Assembly: GCF_002549775.1 (NCBI RefSeq)
Contig: NZ_NMTR01000021.1
Span: forward strand, 620,001-684,000
DNA length: 64,000 bases
Reading direction: 5' to 3'
Origin: Faecalibacterium langellae
GTDB taxonomy: Bacteria > Bacillota > Clostridia > Oscillospirales > Ruminococcaceae
Below, one piece after another: positions 1 through 9,379 of the stretch; position 1 is the first letter of the stretch; each line of letters starts with the position of its first letter. A program made the position numbers and the translations under genes. The notes under the pieces are model-generated. The model worked only from the letters and a program-made list of their open reading frames with translations, was not told the origin of the DNA and did no database searches.

Positions 1-3000
1 GCCGCGCAAAGGAAGTGCTGGCCAAGGACCCGGAGAACAAAGCGGCCCTGCGGGCACAGCGCCTGGCCGAAGCGGAAAAGCGGGTGCTGCAGGACGAATA
101 CTTTGCCCACGCGGAAAAGGCTCTGGACAGCCTGCGGAGTGCAAAAGAAAACGCCGCAGCCCTTGAGAACAAGGGTGCGGCGGAAGGAACACGATTCAAG
201 CTGCATGAGGACAGCGAGTCTCTGACAGAACAGATGAACGATCATCTGGGTGAACTGGAAGAAATGGAGCCGGTAGCGGAAATCCGTGGAAATGAGGTGA
301 ATTTCGGGAAAAACGCGAGGGAGAATGTTGAGAACATTGATGCTTTTTTCGATTCGATCGGAAATAAAGTGGAAAGAGAAAACTTTGGAATCGTTGAATT
401 AAAGCATTATGGCGCGAATAAAACAGTGCGTCATGGAAATAGTGCAGCAAAGCAGGCTGCGGTCGCAGCTATTCCGGGAGTGATTCGTAACGGCAATCAG
501 ATTGGATATGAAAAAAACTGGCAAGGCAAGGGCTATGACACATATGTTTTTGCTGGGCCGGTAATTATGGATGAAACCAGAATCAACGAAGCGGTAATTG
601 TGAACTCTTACACAAGAGAAGACGGCAGAAAAGCTTTTTATACACACGAAGTGTGTTGGTCGGATGGTAGTTATGTGACATTTGACGATGCCGGAAAACC
701 GACAAAAAAAGAAGATACTCCCACACATCTCCCGATGGATGTGCGGAGCAGCGCTATGGCTGCTCAGGAAGTATCTTCTGACACAAGTATAGCACAGGAA
801 ACCGCCGAAAACAAGGGAAATAACGGGACGCTGAAGAAAAATGTGCGGTATCAGCTGAGCGAGACAGACGAGCTGACGAAGCTGCGCGACGAACAGCAGC
901 AGCTGGACAAGCAGCGGCGGGCCCTGAAGGAAGAACGCAGTGCCTGGCTGGAAAGCGATGCAGTGAAGGCAATCGAAGCGAAGAAGAAAGCACTGGGCAT
1001 CTTTTCTGCGGAAGCAAAAGCCTACCGGGACAGCGAAGAATACCAGAATTACCTTGCAAAGCGCAAAGACTACAATGCCCGCATGGCGCAGCTGGATGAC
1101 CAGAGCGCCGCGCTGGACGACCGGATGAAAGCGGTCAATGCCCGGATGCAGCAACAAAGAGCGGCAGAGGGCAAGGCAGAACAGGCGGCGTATGATGCAA
1201 AGGCCGAAGCCTACGGCAGCAAGGCAGAATACCGCCGCGCACTGGCAAAGGAACAGTTTGGTACGACCGAGGATTTCAACCGGGCGGGGTACATCCTGCC
1301 GGACGGTCAGATGCTGAACTTTGCCCAGAATGACCGCACCCGAGACACCGACCACCGGGAGATCATGAGTGTGTTCGGCCCGGCGGAGGTAAAGACTGGA
1401 ACGGAAGCCTTAAATGAATTTTTGCTGGACGGCAACGTGCGCGTGATGGCCGAGGGACCTGGCATCGACCTTTCGGCAGACACGGCACCCACCGCGCAGC
1501 AGCTGGAACAGATCCGGCAGATGGCGCAGGAGCTGGGCAGCGCACGCAGGCAGTTCACGCTGGACATCTCTACGGCGGACGGCCGGGTGGCGGCCAGCAA
1601 GGAGTACAGCGGCCGGGTGGACGCTGACCGCGTGGTGCGGGAAATCCGGGACTATTACCGGACCGGAGAGCTGGCACAGGAAAGCGGCCTTGCGAAGTTC
1701 CGCTATCAGCTGGCAGAGCAGGCCAGCCGGGACGCGAAGAAGAACGACCAGCAGACGGCGAGCCGGGCCATTGCGGACAAGGCGGCAGCGCTGGACACGC
1801 TGAGCCAGTTCTTTGGGCTGACACGGGGCGTGAAGGTGAGCCAGAGCGCCATTGAAGGGCTGGCCAGCCGCTGGGCAAAGGCCAACGGCAGCAGGGTGGA
1901 CCGGGCAAAGCTTGCACGGGAGACCGAAGTGTTGGTGGAGTACCTGAAGGCGGACGGCGCGGACATGGAGAAGGGCCAGGCGCTGGCAGAAACGCTGGCA
2001 GGCGAAATTCTGGACGGGGCGACCTACCGCAACAGCGAACTGTGGGACGAGTACCCGGAACTGCACAAGCTGGAATACACCGTGAACAAGACGGGACAGG
2101 CAAAGGCAGAACTGGTGAAGGCATACGGCAGCTGGAGCGCAGCGGTGGCTGAAGCCCGGAAGCACGGCGTGAGCCTGCGGCAGGCCGAAGGCGTGCGGGA
2201 CGGCAACCCCGTGGAGCAGTATGACAGCGTGATCAACGACAACCGGGCCGTGGGCGGCACCAGCGACGGCGCGAAGGCGCTGTGGAAGGCAGCGGCGCAG
2301 CAGGCCGGAGTGGACGGTGCAATGAGCATGGAAAGCACCGAATGGCTGAGCGTGCTGATGAACCTGCACGACGCCATCAAGCCCGCGACGCAGAGCAGGT
2401 TTGCAGACGACGCCGAGTATGAGGACGCCAAGGTGGAGCTGGCGGGCCGGATCATCGGGGACATTCTGAACACACCGGAGATGACCGACGCCCAGGCCAT
2501 CTTTGAGGGCATCCAGCGGCACAACCTACAGGTGGCACAGGCTGCGGCGGGCAGCGAAGAACGCGCTGCCGAAGTGACGAAGGGCCTGAAAGACGTGCAG
2601 AAGGCGCAGCAGCGGGAGTTCAACCGCCGGATGTACGAGAACCGGCGTGCGGCAAACCAGAGCGCCGAGGTGCAGCAGATGACCGAACTGCAGCGGCAGA
2701 ACGCACAGGCTGAAAAGCTGCTGGACGAGAATCTGGAGACCTTGGGCGTGGATACTTCCAACGTGGGCAACCTGAACGAAAAGCTGACCTTCCTGCGGGA
2801 AAGCTACGAGCGGGAGATGAAGCAGGAAGTGAAGCGCATGAAGGCCGAACGGCAGGAGATGCTGGACGAAGCAAAGCTGGAAATGCAGAAGCTGCGCAGC
2901 GAGAAAAACGAACTGGCGTGGCAGCTGCGGCAGGAAAAGCAGCGCGCGGACAAGGCGGAATACTCGCTGCTGGTACAGGAAAATGAGATCATGGAATGGG

Positions 3001-6000
3001 AGGCGGACAACGAGCGCAAGCGGGCAGCCTTTGAACAGAAACAGGCGCAGCGAAATGCCGTTGCCATTGAGACAGCACGCCAGCAGCGGGACGAGGACAT
3101 TGCCATTGCAAAAGCGGTGGCCGAAAAGCGGGTGCAGCGGGCACGGGACGCACGGAAGATGGACGAGCTGAAGCGCAGCATCCGGCAGAACGCGGCCCAG
3201 CTGAACCAGATGCTGCTGCGGCCGTCGAAGGACAAGTATGTGCAGAAAAACCTTGTGGATGCGGCGGCACAGGTGGCGAAGCTGGCGGACATGACCATTC
3301 TGAACAACAAGGCCGTGAACCAGCTGACGAGGCTGCAGGACCAGATCCGGCAGAGCGCGGGCAGCGAGAACAGCCCCAATGCCATGACCGAAGAATGGAA
3401 GCAGACCGGCGTGGATACCCTGATCCAGACGCTGCGGGATGACCTGCAGGCGACAAAGGACGCAAAGCTGACCCGGCTGCACGAACAGCTGGCCGCCGCC
3501 GAGGCGCTGCCGGACAGCGAGAAGGCGCGGGCATTGCAGGAGCGGCTGCGCAAGCGCATCAAGGAGACCGAGAACCGCACCTATCTGCCCATGACGGTGG
3601 ATCAGATGCGGATGCTAAAAGCCATCACGAGCAGCACGCTGCATGTGATCAAGAACGCAAACAAGACGCTGAGCCTGGCAAAGGCCGAGGAAGTGAGCAA
3701 GATCGCGGAAGGCGCAGCCAGCGAGGTGCGGCAGAGCAAGGGCAACCACCCCGGCGGAAAGCTGGACGGCGTGCGCAATCTGCTGACGAAGTATCAGCTG
3801 GACATGCTGGGCGGCCAGCGGGTCTTCCGGATGCTGGGCGGCTATGCGAAGAATGGCCAGATGGAAAAGATGGCCAACATGCTGAACGACGGCCAGTACC
3901 GGCAGACGAAGATCACCGTGGAAGGCGAAAAGCTTTTTGCCAACGTGACCGGAAAAGAGCATGTGAAAGAGATGCAGGCCTTTGCAGGCCCGGGCGCAGA
4001 CCTTGTGGACGTGGGCCTGACCGATGTGAAGGGAAAGAAAGCCGAACTGACCCATGCACAGCTGTGCAGTTTGTACATGCACCTGCAGAACAAGGACAGC
4101 ATCGAGCACCTGATGAACGGCGGCTTTGTGATCCCGGATGCAAAGCTGTACAACAAAGGTGACATTGAGCAGGCTTACCAGAAGGGACAGACCGTACACC
4201 TGGGCATGCTGACAAATGCGGACGGCACGCCCACGGCGGACAGCATCCTGCAGACCGTGGAAGCGGCCATGAGCGACTACGACCGGGCGTGGTGCGCGGA
4301 CATGAAGGATTTTTTTGACCACTACACCACGAAGCTCATCAACGAGACCAGTCTGCAGCTGGTGGGCTACCAGCGGGCCACCGTGAAGAACTATTACCCC
4401 ATCGCGGTGGACCGGTCGGTGCTGGCGACCCAGATCGAGGGCCTGAACCTGGACGCGACCATTGAGGGCCGGGGCTTTCTGAAGAACCGCGTCAAGAGCA
4501 GCCAGCCCATTTTGCTGGAGGAGTGCAGCAGTGTGGTGCAGCGCAGCCTGCGGGACACGGCGGCCTATGCGGGCCTGGCAGCGCCCATCCGGGATGTGCA
4601 GAAAATTTTGAACAGCAGCGTGGAGACACAGGAAGGGCTCACCAACCTGAAGAACGGCATCATCAAGGAGCAGTGGGGCCGAGACGCGGTGAGCTACATC
4701 AACGATCTGCTGACCGACCTGCAGACCACCCAGCGCAAGCGGCCCAGTACGGCAAACCGGGTGCTGGGAAACCTGCGCGGAAACTACGCGGGCGCGGTGC
4801 TGACCCTGAACCCGGGCGTGGCCATTGCGCAGGCGGCGAGCCTGCCGACGGCAGCGGCGGTGCTGGGCGGGGATACCATGGCAGCGGTGGTGCCCTTTGT
4901 GAAAAACCTTTCGCCCAAGGCGCGGACGGCGCTGGAAACGGAGATCAGAGAGCACGGGGACGTACTGCTGGACTGGCGCAAGCGCGGCAGCCAGAAGGGC
5001 GAACTTGCCAGCATCGGACAGAGCGAAACAGTGGCCGAGAAGGCCATGGACAAGCTGCCGACGGCACTGACCGGCTGGATCAACGGCATGGACGAGATCA
5101 CGGTGGCAGCGCTGTGGGAAGGCAGTAAGCGGTATGTGCGCAGCCACGCGGCCGAATTTGAGGGTGCGGACGTGACCGGAAGCCCGGCATACTGGGAAGC
5201 GGTGAGCCGCACATACCAGAAGGTGATCGAGCAGACCCAGCCCAACTACACCGTGATGCAGCGGGCGGGCATCCAGCGCAACCCCAACGAACTGCTGAAG
5301 CAGCTGACGATGTTTACCACCCAGCGCTTCCAGAACTACGGCATTTTGGCGGACGCCATCGGCGATTACAACGCCCAGGCAGAGCGCTACCGGCAGAACC
5401 AGAGCGAGGAGAACAAGGCGGAACTGCAGCGGGCTGCGGCGCAGCGGAACCGGGCCATTGTGAGCCAGGTGGCGCAGACGGCTGTGTTCGCGGTGATGAA
5501 GATCGGCGCGGATTTTCTGCTGCACCGGTGGGACCGGGAGCAGGACGAGAACGGCGACGTGACCGCCAAGAGCATGTGGCAGCGGTTCGCAAGCCTTTAC
5601 ACCGAGAGCTTTGCAGGCAACTTCCTCTACGGCAGTGAGCTCTACAGCCTGATCGACAACGCGATGAACGGCAAAGACTACGACGTGCTGAGCGCGGCAA
5701 GCATCAGTGTGGTGAACGATCTGGCCGGAGATGTGGAGAAGTTCTTCAAGGAGTTTCGGAAGGACACCGGCGAAATGGACGAGGGGCAGCTGCAGCAGCA
5801 CCACGACAAGCTGATGCAGCGGTTCATGACCCTGCTGGAGGACGGCTTCGAAGTGGCGGGCGTACCCTACGGCAACGGCCGGAAGATCGTGGAAGCCGTG
5901 CAGGGATATGTGGAAGACATCGAAAACCTTGCCCACGGAGGGACCTTCAGCTTCAACTCGGTGCCGCAGAGCGCCACCGGCCAGTACGACCGGCTGTACA

Positions 6001-6617
6001 ATGCCTATGCCAGCGGCGACAGCGACGAGGCAAAGGCAGCGGTGGAAAAGCTGAACGAGATGGGGAAAGGAGAAGACGTTTACAAGCAGCTGAAGACCCG
6101 GCTGGTGAAGTACGACGCGAATGTGAAGGCAGCGGCCGAGGCGCAGAATGCGGGAGATGACCAGAAACGGTATGAGCTGGAAATGCAGATGATCGAGCAG
6201 CTGAGCGATGCGCTGAGACTGCCGAAGGGAAAGCGTGGGGACGTGGTGGACTGCGTGACCGGCGCGGTGAACCAGCTGGCGGACAAGTTGCTGAAAGGCG
6301 ACAACTCCAGCGCGACGGACGACCTTGTGGAAGCCGTGGACAGCTGGGACGCCAGTGCCGTACAGGAGGAGTACGACCGGCTGGCGAAGGCAGGCAAGAG
6401 CGCTTCGACGCTGAAGGGAAAGATCACCGAGACGGCAAAGCCAGAGTACCTTGCGGGCAGCGACGCCGACCGGCAGCAGATGGAGACCATGCTGCTGGCA
6501 CTGGTGGACGCGGACGGCAAGGCACTGTACACGGAGAAGACCTTTGCCCAGTGGGTGAAGGCGGCGGACAAGGCGGAAAGCGAGGAGAAAAAAGACCCGT
6601 ATGCAGCGGTGAGATAA
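1..6617 (+). CDS. Large polyvalent phage protein (partial, 5' end outside window)
   Basis: More than 2200 residues, open through the left edge, so the start is missing. Order seen: charged helical N-terminus; an AT-rich stretch (nt 280-835) encoding a compact globular domain resembling LPD3/BECR-type nuclease-like domains of polyvalent proteins; the junction motif VRYQLSE (nt about 845), common in such proteins; long alpha-helical and coiled-coil segments (nt 2700-3400); and a C-terminal region with hydrophobic stretches (nt 4770-4910 and 5470-5525) resembling the LPD38 type. Proteins of this class are thought to enter the host with phage DNA and to carry several effector activities. The family assignment is from pattern memory and no catalytic residues can be named with certainty. 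A hairpin terminator follows the stop. Confidence 0.72.
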   Translation, partial: RAKEVLAKDPENKAALRAQRLAEAEKRVLQDEYFAHAEKALDSLRSAKENAAALENKGAAEGTRFKLHEDSESLTEQMNDHLGELEEMEPVAEIRGNEVNFGKNARENVENIDAFFDSIGNKVERENFGIVELKHYGANKTVRHGNSAAKQAAVAAIPGVIRNGNQIGYEKNWQGKGYDTYVFAGPVIMDETRINEAVIVNSYTREDGRKAFYTHEVCWSDGSYVTFDDAGKPTKKEDTPTHLPMDVRSSAMAAQEVSSDTSIAQETAENKGNNGTLKKNVRYQLSETDELTKLRDEQQQLDKQRRALKEERSAWLESDAVKAIEAKKKALGIFSAEAKAYRDSEEYQNYLAKRKDYNARMAQLDDQSAALDDRMKAVNARMQQQRAAEGKAEQAAYDAKAEAYGSKAEYRRALAKEQFGTTEDFNRAGYILPDGQMLNFAQNDRTRDTDHREIMSVFGPAEVKTGTEALNEFLLDGNVRVMAEGPGIDLSADTAPTAQQLEQIRQMAQELGSARRQFTLDISTADGRVAASKEYSGRVDADRVVREIRDYYRTGELAQESGLAKFRYQLAEQASRDAKKNDQQTASRAIADKAAALDTLSQFFGLTRGVKVSQSAIEGLASRWAKANGSRVDRAKLARETEVLVEYLKADGADMEKGQALAETLAGEILDGATYRNSELWDEYPELHKLEYTVNKTGQAKAELVKAYGSWSAAVAEARKHGVSLRQAEGVRDGNPVEQYDSVINDNRAVGGTSDGAKALWKAAAQQAGVDGAMSMESTEWLSVLMNLHDAIKPATQSRFADDAEYEDAKVELAGRIIGDILNTPEMTDAQAIFEGIQRHNLQVAQAAAGSEERAAEVTKGLKDVQKAQQREFNRRMYENRRAANQSAEVQQMTELQRQNAQAEKLLDENLETLGVDTSNVGNLNEKLTFLRESYEREMKQEVKRMKAERQEMLDEAKLEMQKLRSEKNELAWQLRQEKQRADKAEYSLLVQENEIMEWEADNERKRAAFEQKQAQRNAVAIETARQQRDEDIAIAKAVAEKRVQRARDARKMDELKRSIRQNAAQLNQMLLRPSKDKYVQKNLVDAAAQVAKLADMTILNNKAVNQLTRLQDQIRQSAGSENSPNAMTEEWKQTGVDTLIQTLRDDLQATKDAKLTRLHEQLAAAEALPDSEKARALQERLRKRIKETENRTYLPMTVDQMRMLKAITSSTLHVIKNANKTLSLAKAEEVSKIAEGAASEVRQSKGNHPGGKLDGVRNLLTKYQLDMLGGQRVFRMLGGYAKNGQMEKMANMLNDGQYRQTKITVEGEKLFANVTGKEHVKEMQAFAGPGADLVDVGLTDVKGKKAELTHAQLCSLYMHLQNKDSIEHLMNGGFVIPDAKLYNKGDIEQAYQKGQTVHLGMLTNADGTPTADSILQTVEAAMSDYDRAWCADMKDFFDHYTTKLINETSLQLVGYQRATVKNYYPIAVDRSVLATQIEGLNLDATIEGRGFLKNRVKSSQPILLEECSSVVQRSLRDTAAYAGLAAPIRDVQKILNSSVETQEGLTNLKNGIIKEQWGRDAVSYINDLLTDLQTTQRKRPSTANRVLGNLRGNYAGAVLTLNPGVAIAQAASLPTAAAVLGGDTMAAVVPFVKNLSPKARTALETEIREHGDVLLDWRKRGSQKGELASIGQSETVAEKAMDKLPTALTGWINGMDEITVAALWEGSKRYVRSHAAEFEGADVTGSPAYWEAVSRTYQKVIEQTQPNYTVMQRAGIQRNPNELLKQLTMFTTQRFQNYGILADAIGDYNAQAERYRQNQSEENKAELQRAAAQRNRAIVSQVAQTAVFAVMKIGADFLLHRWDREQDENGDVTAKSMWQRFASLYTESFAGNFLYGSELYSLIDNAMNGKDYDVLSAASISVVNDLAGDVEKFFKEFRKDTGEMDEGQLQQHHDKLMQRFMTLLEDGFEVAGVPYGNGRKIVEAVQGYVEDIENLAHGGTFSFNSVPQSATGQYDRLYNAYASGDSDEAKAAVEKLNEMGKGEDVYKQLKTRLVKYDANVKAAAEAQNAGDDQKRYELEMQMIEQLSDALRLPKGKRGDVVDCVTGAVNQLADKLLKGDNSSATDDLVEAVDSWDASAVQEEYDRLAKAGKSASTLKGKITETAKPEYLAGSDADRQQMETMLLALVDADGKALYTEKTFAQWVKAADKAESEEKKDPYAAVR

Positions 6618-6629
6618 GGAGAGGAAAGG

Positions 6630-6656
6630 CCCCCGGCGGAAAATCTCTGCCGGGGG
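6630..6656 (+). terminator. Terminator after the polyvalent protein gene
   Basis: CCCCCGGC at 6630-6637 pairs perfectly with GCCGGGGG at 6649-6656, followed by a short T-containing tail. It separates the structural gene from the toxin-antitoxin promoter. Confidence 0.75.
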
Positions 6657-6658
6657 TG

Positions 6659-6686
6659 TTGCTTTCTGCGGGAAGTGGAGTATAAT
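6659..6686 (+). promoter_or_regulatory. Promoter of the toxin-antitoxin pair
   Basis: TTGCTT at 6659-6664 and TATAAT at 6681-6686 with a 16-base spacer. It lies just after the terminator stem, so the pair can be transcribed independently of phage late genes. Confidence 0.65.
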
Positions 6687-6690
6687 AAAA

Positions 6691-6713
6691 GTAAGAAAGT
6701 GAGAAAATCTTAC
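6691..6713 (+). promoter_or_regulatory. Candidate autoregulatory operator of the toxin-antitoxin pair
   Basis: Inverted repeat GTAAGA (6691-6696) and TCTTAC (6708-6713), 11 bases apart, just downstream of the -10 box and upstream of the antitoxin start. The position is typical for autorepression by an antitoxin; binding is inferred. Confidence 0.45.
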
Positions 6714-6732
6714 AAGAAGGGAGCGCACAACG

Positions 6733-6999
6733 ATGCTGACCGAACTGAGGACGAAATCACAGATCACCATTCCGAAGGACATTGTGCAGAGAATGGGGCT
6801 GCGTGAGGGCGACAAACTGGAGATCGTGGAAAAGGACGGCGTCATTGAGCTGATGCCGGTGGCCGTGTACCCGAAGAAGTATCTGGACGAACTGCGCGGA
6901 GAAATCAACGAGGCAAAGGCAAAGATCGCGGCCGGAGAGCAGCCGGTATTTGACAACGTGGACGCACTGTTTGATATGTTGGACGGTGCAGACGAATGA
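6733..6999 (+). CDS. AbrB/MazE-family antitoxin
   Basis: 88 residues. The N-terminus (TKSQITIPKDIVQRMGLREG) is the swapped-hairpin AbrB/SpoVT DNA-binding domain, in which a KxQITIP-type strand is diagnostic. The C-terminal half (about residues 50-88) is acidic and helical, as expected for the toxin-neutralising tail. The next gene starts within its stop codon (ATGA), giving coupled translation. It has its own promoter and an inverted repeat. Expected to bind the toxin and repress the operon. Located inside a prophage late region, so it probably serves prophage stability or defence against other phages; that role is inferred. Confidence 0.85.
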   Translation: MLTELRTKSQITIPKDIVQRMGLREGDKLEIVEKDGVIELMPVAVYPKKYLDELRGEINEAKAKIAAGEQPVFDNVDALFDMLDGADE

Positions 7000-7262
7000 G
7001 CTATAAGATCACATACACCAGGCGATTTATCAAAAACCTGAAAAAACTGAATGCAGCGGAACGGACACAGCTGAAAAAGAAGCTGGAAATTCTGACCATG
7101 GATCCATTGTACCCGTCGTTGCGGACAAAGCGTATTCAGGGAACAACAGATTTGTTTGAGTTCAGCGTGAACATGGATGTGCGAGTGATCTGGGAGTACG
7201 ATGGCGACACCATCATTTTGCTGCTGGACATTGGACACCATGATATTTTGAATCAATTCTGA
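6996..7262 (+). CDS. RelE/YafQ-family mRNA interferase toxin
   Basis: 88 residues, fully matching the length of YafQ/RelE toxins. The N-terminus YKITYTRRFIKNLKKL is the usual first strand and basic helix; LRTKRIQGTTDLFEFSV and VRVIWEYDGDTIILLLDIGHHDIL form the beta-sheet core with the conserved C-terminal histidines. These toxins cut mRNA on the ribosome. It overlaps the antitoxin by four bases. Pairing of an AbrB-type antitoxin with a RelE-type toxin is a known mixed arrangement. A terminator follows directly. Confidence 0.87.
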   Translation: MSYKITYTRRFIKNLKKLNAAERTQLKKKLEILTMDPLYPSLRTKRIQGTTDLFEFSVNMDVRVIWEYDGDTIILLLDIGHHDILNQF

Positions 7263-7273
7263 ACCATAGGAAA

Positions 7274-7302
7274 GGCTCACGGGAAACCGTGGGTCTTTTT
7301 TT
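7274..7302 (+). terminator. Terminator after the toxin gene
   Basis: GGCTCACGG (7274-7282) pairs with CCGTGGGTC (7287-7295) through two G-U pairs, followed by seven T. Confidence 0.75.
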
Positions 7303-7381
7303 GTGTGTGCGAAAAAGTCCGCAGTGTTGCGCCGGCATGATTTGTGATACGCTGGACACAAGACGGAAGGAGGGAAAAACC

Positions 7382-8548
7382 ATGCGGGTGAAGATCATCC
7401 GAAAGGAATTCAGCGGGGTGGAGTTTTGCCCGGAGATGCGGGTGCTGCACCTGGGCGGGCAGTCCAGCGCCAACGTGGAGCGGCTTTATTTTGAGCTGCC
7501 GGAGGAGTGGCAGGGCAAGAGCGTGACGCTGCACATCCAGCAGCAGGACGGCACGCTGCCTGCGCCCATTTTGCTGGACGAAGAACACAGTGTGGCGGTG
7601 GGCAAAGCGTTCACGGCCGCGAAGTGCGGCAGCTGGATGCTGCTGGCGCTGGGCGAGGACGGCTACCGGGCACTGACCCGGCCGACGAAATACGACTGCT
7701 ACGAGACGCTTGCCACCGACGGCGACGCCGAGATCAGCCCGACGCAGTATGAGACCTTTGTGGCGCAGGTGCTGGTCTATGCCAACAGTGCGCAGAACAG
7801 TGCGAAAGAGGCGCGGAACAGTGCGGCCAGTGCGAAAAAAGACGCGGCCATTGCGCAGATGGCGCAGAACACGGCCCAGACGGCGGCCGCGCAGGCAGTG
7901 GTGGCGCAGCAGAGCGTGGAAAGCGATGCCGACCGGGCCGAAGCAGCGGCGGAACGGGCAGAGCTGACGGCCCCTTCGGACGGGGCGGTGCGCAGCGTGA
8001 ACGGCAAGGGCGGCGTGGTGACACTGACCGCCGACGACCTGGGCGCGGTGCCGGAAGGCAGCGCCGGGTATGTGAAGGCCGTGCGCCTTGTGGGGCAGAC
8101 GCTGACGCTGACCTTCGGCGACGGCAGCACCCAGACCCTGCAGACGAAGGACACCACGAGCCTGGAAAACATGACCGGCGTTCTGGCTGTGGAGCACGGC
8201 GGCACCGGAAAGAGCACGCCGATGACGGCGGCCGACGTGGGGGCTGTGGAGGAAGGCGGCGCAGCGTATGTGAAGAACGTTGCCCTGAATGGCCGGACGC
8301 TGACCCTGACCCTTGGCAGCGGGGAGCAGACAAGCTACACCATCCCGACCGCGACGGCGGACACGCTGGGTCTGGTGAAGGTGGGGGAGAACCTCAGTGT
8401 TGAGGAGGACGGAACGCTTACTGTGACATCCGACAATGTTGCGGCAGCGCTGGGGTACAGCCCCGCGCAAGTGACCGCCAGCACCACCGACCTGACCGCA
8501 GGCAGCAGCGCGCTGACAGCAGGGGCTGTGTATCTGGTGTACCAGTAA
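7382..8548 (+). CDS. Phage tail fibre/baseplate-like protein
   Basis: 388 residues. The start is ATG 7382 because GGAAGGAGGG lies just upstream; the frame is open further upstream without a ribosome site. Residues 1-130 form a beta-rich domain like the N-terminal domain of baseplate upper proteins. An Ala/Ser/Gln-rich coiled coil follows at about 135-195, then repeated fibre-type units containing VNGKGGVVTLTADDLGAV and the related TAADVGAVEEG. Fibres of this make-up attach receptor-binding domains to the phage tail. It stands just upstream of the presumed receptor-binding gene with a 12-base gap. No enzymatic domain is visible. Confidence 0.75.
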   Translation: MRVKIIRKEFSGVEFCPEMRVLHLGGQSSANVERLYFELPEEWQGKSVTLHIQQQDGTLPAPILLDEEHSVAVGKAFTAAKCGSWMLLALGEDGYRALTRPTKYDCYETLATDGDAEISPTQYETFVAQVLVYANSAQNSAKEARNSAASAKKDAAIAQMAQNTAQTAAAQAVVAQQSVESDADRAEAAAERAELTAPSDGAVRSVNGKGGVVTLTADDLGAVPEGSAGYVKAVRLVGQTLTLTFGDGSTQTLQTKDTTSLENMTGVLAVEHGGTGKSTPMTAADVGAVEEGGAAYVKNVALNGRTLTLTLGSGEQTSYTIPTATADTLGLVKVGENLSVEEDGTLTVTSDNVAAALGYSPAQVTASTTDLTAGSSALTAGAVYLVYQ

Positions 8549-8560
8549 GGAGGTGGTGGC

Positions 8561-9331
8561 ATGAGCGGATATATCGGCATTGACGGCGTGGCGCGCAAGA
8601 TCAAGGGCCTGTATGTGGGTGTGGATGGCGTGGCACGGACCGTCAAAAAAGCTTATGTGGGTGACGCAAATGGCACCGCCCGCCTGTGGTACCAGCGCGG
8701 CACACCGCTGGGCACTCTGGCTGTGGGCAGCACCGTCAAGATTGCGGTAGGCGGCACGGACTATGAGTGGCTAGTGGTACACCAGGGCCTGCCCAGCAGC
8801 AAGTATGATGAGAGCTGCAACGGGGTGTGGCTGCTGATGTTGGGCAGCTACACAAGCATGCGCTTTGACTCGGCCTATAACCGATACGCGGAGAGCTATA
8901 TCCACTCGTATCTCAACGGGACATTCTATAACTTGATTGATGCCGCTATTCGGAGCGCAATCAAGACGGTGAAAATCCCGTATACCTATTACACCAGCGA
9001 TGGCGCATCCAGTGGGTACGTTCATAGCGGGTCGAAAGGTTTGAGCACCAAAGCATTCATTTTGTCCGTTTCTGAACTCGATTGCGATAGAGCTGCACCG
9101 GATGCGAATGTTGAAGGCACGAGGTTAGCTTATTTCCAGCAAAATGGGGTTAGTAGCTGGAGTGGCTGCTGGACGAGATCGTCGTATTACTCCAAGACGG
9201 ATTATATTTATTCGGTTACTAGTAGGGGTGTTACGGCAACACGGTACGGCAGCAATCATGGTGTCAGCCCCTGCATGATCCTGCCACCGTCCACGCTGGT
9301 GGACGACACCGGACACATCATTGCAGCATAA
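8561..9331 (+). CDS. DUF6273-type phage protein, presumed receptor-binding
   Basis: 256 residues, preceded by AAGGAGGTGG. Residues 1-45 contain a short tandem repeat of the type YIGIDGVARKIKG / YVGVDGVARTVKK / YVGDANGTARLW, probably an anchoring module. The rest resembles DUF6273 domains found in Clostridia prophages, including the C-terminal signature in which W-R-S is followed by VSPCMILPPSTLVDD. The central part (nt 8860-9260) is AT-richer than both ends, suggesting exchange of a variable domain. Position between fibre and lysis genes supports a tail tip or receptor-binding role, which is inferred. Confidence 0.65.
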   Translation: MSGYIGIDGVARKIKGLYVGVDGVARTVKKAYVGDANGTARLWYQRGTPLGTLAVGSTVKIAVGGTDYEWLVVHQGLPSSKYDESCNGVWLLMLGSYTSMRFDSAYNRYAESYIHSYLNGTFYNLIDAAIRSAIKTVKIPYTYYTSDGASSGYVHSGSKGLSTKAFILSVSELDCDRAAPDANVEGTRLAYFQQNGVSSWSGCWTRSSYYSKTDYIYSVTSRGVTATRYGSNHGVSPCMILPPSTLVDDTGHIIAA

Positions 9332-9379
9332 AAAAGCAGACCGCCCGAAGACGGCCTGAACAGAAAGGACGTAGTACAT

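Noticed and set aside
8860-9260. Variable region of a diversity-generating retroelement.
   Set aside because: No template repeat or reverse transcriptase is seen in the window and the codons do not show the expected AAC-derived pattern. Domain exchange explains the base composition better.
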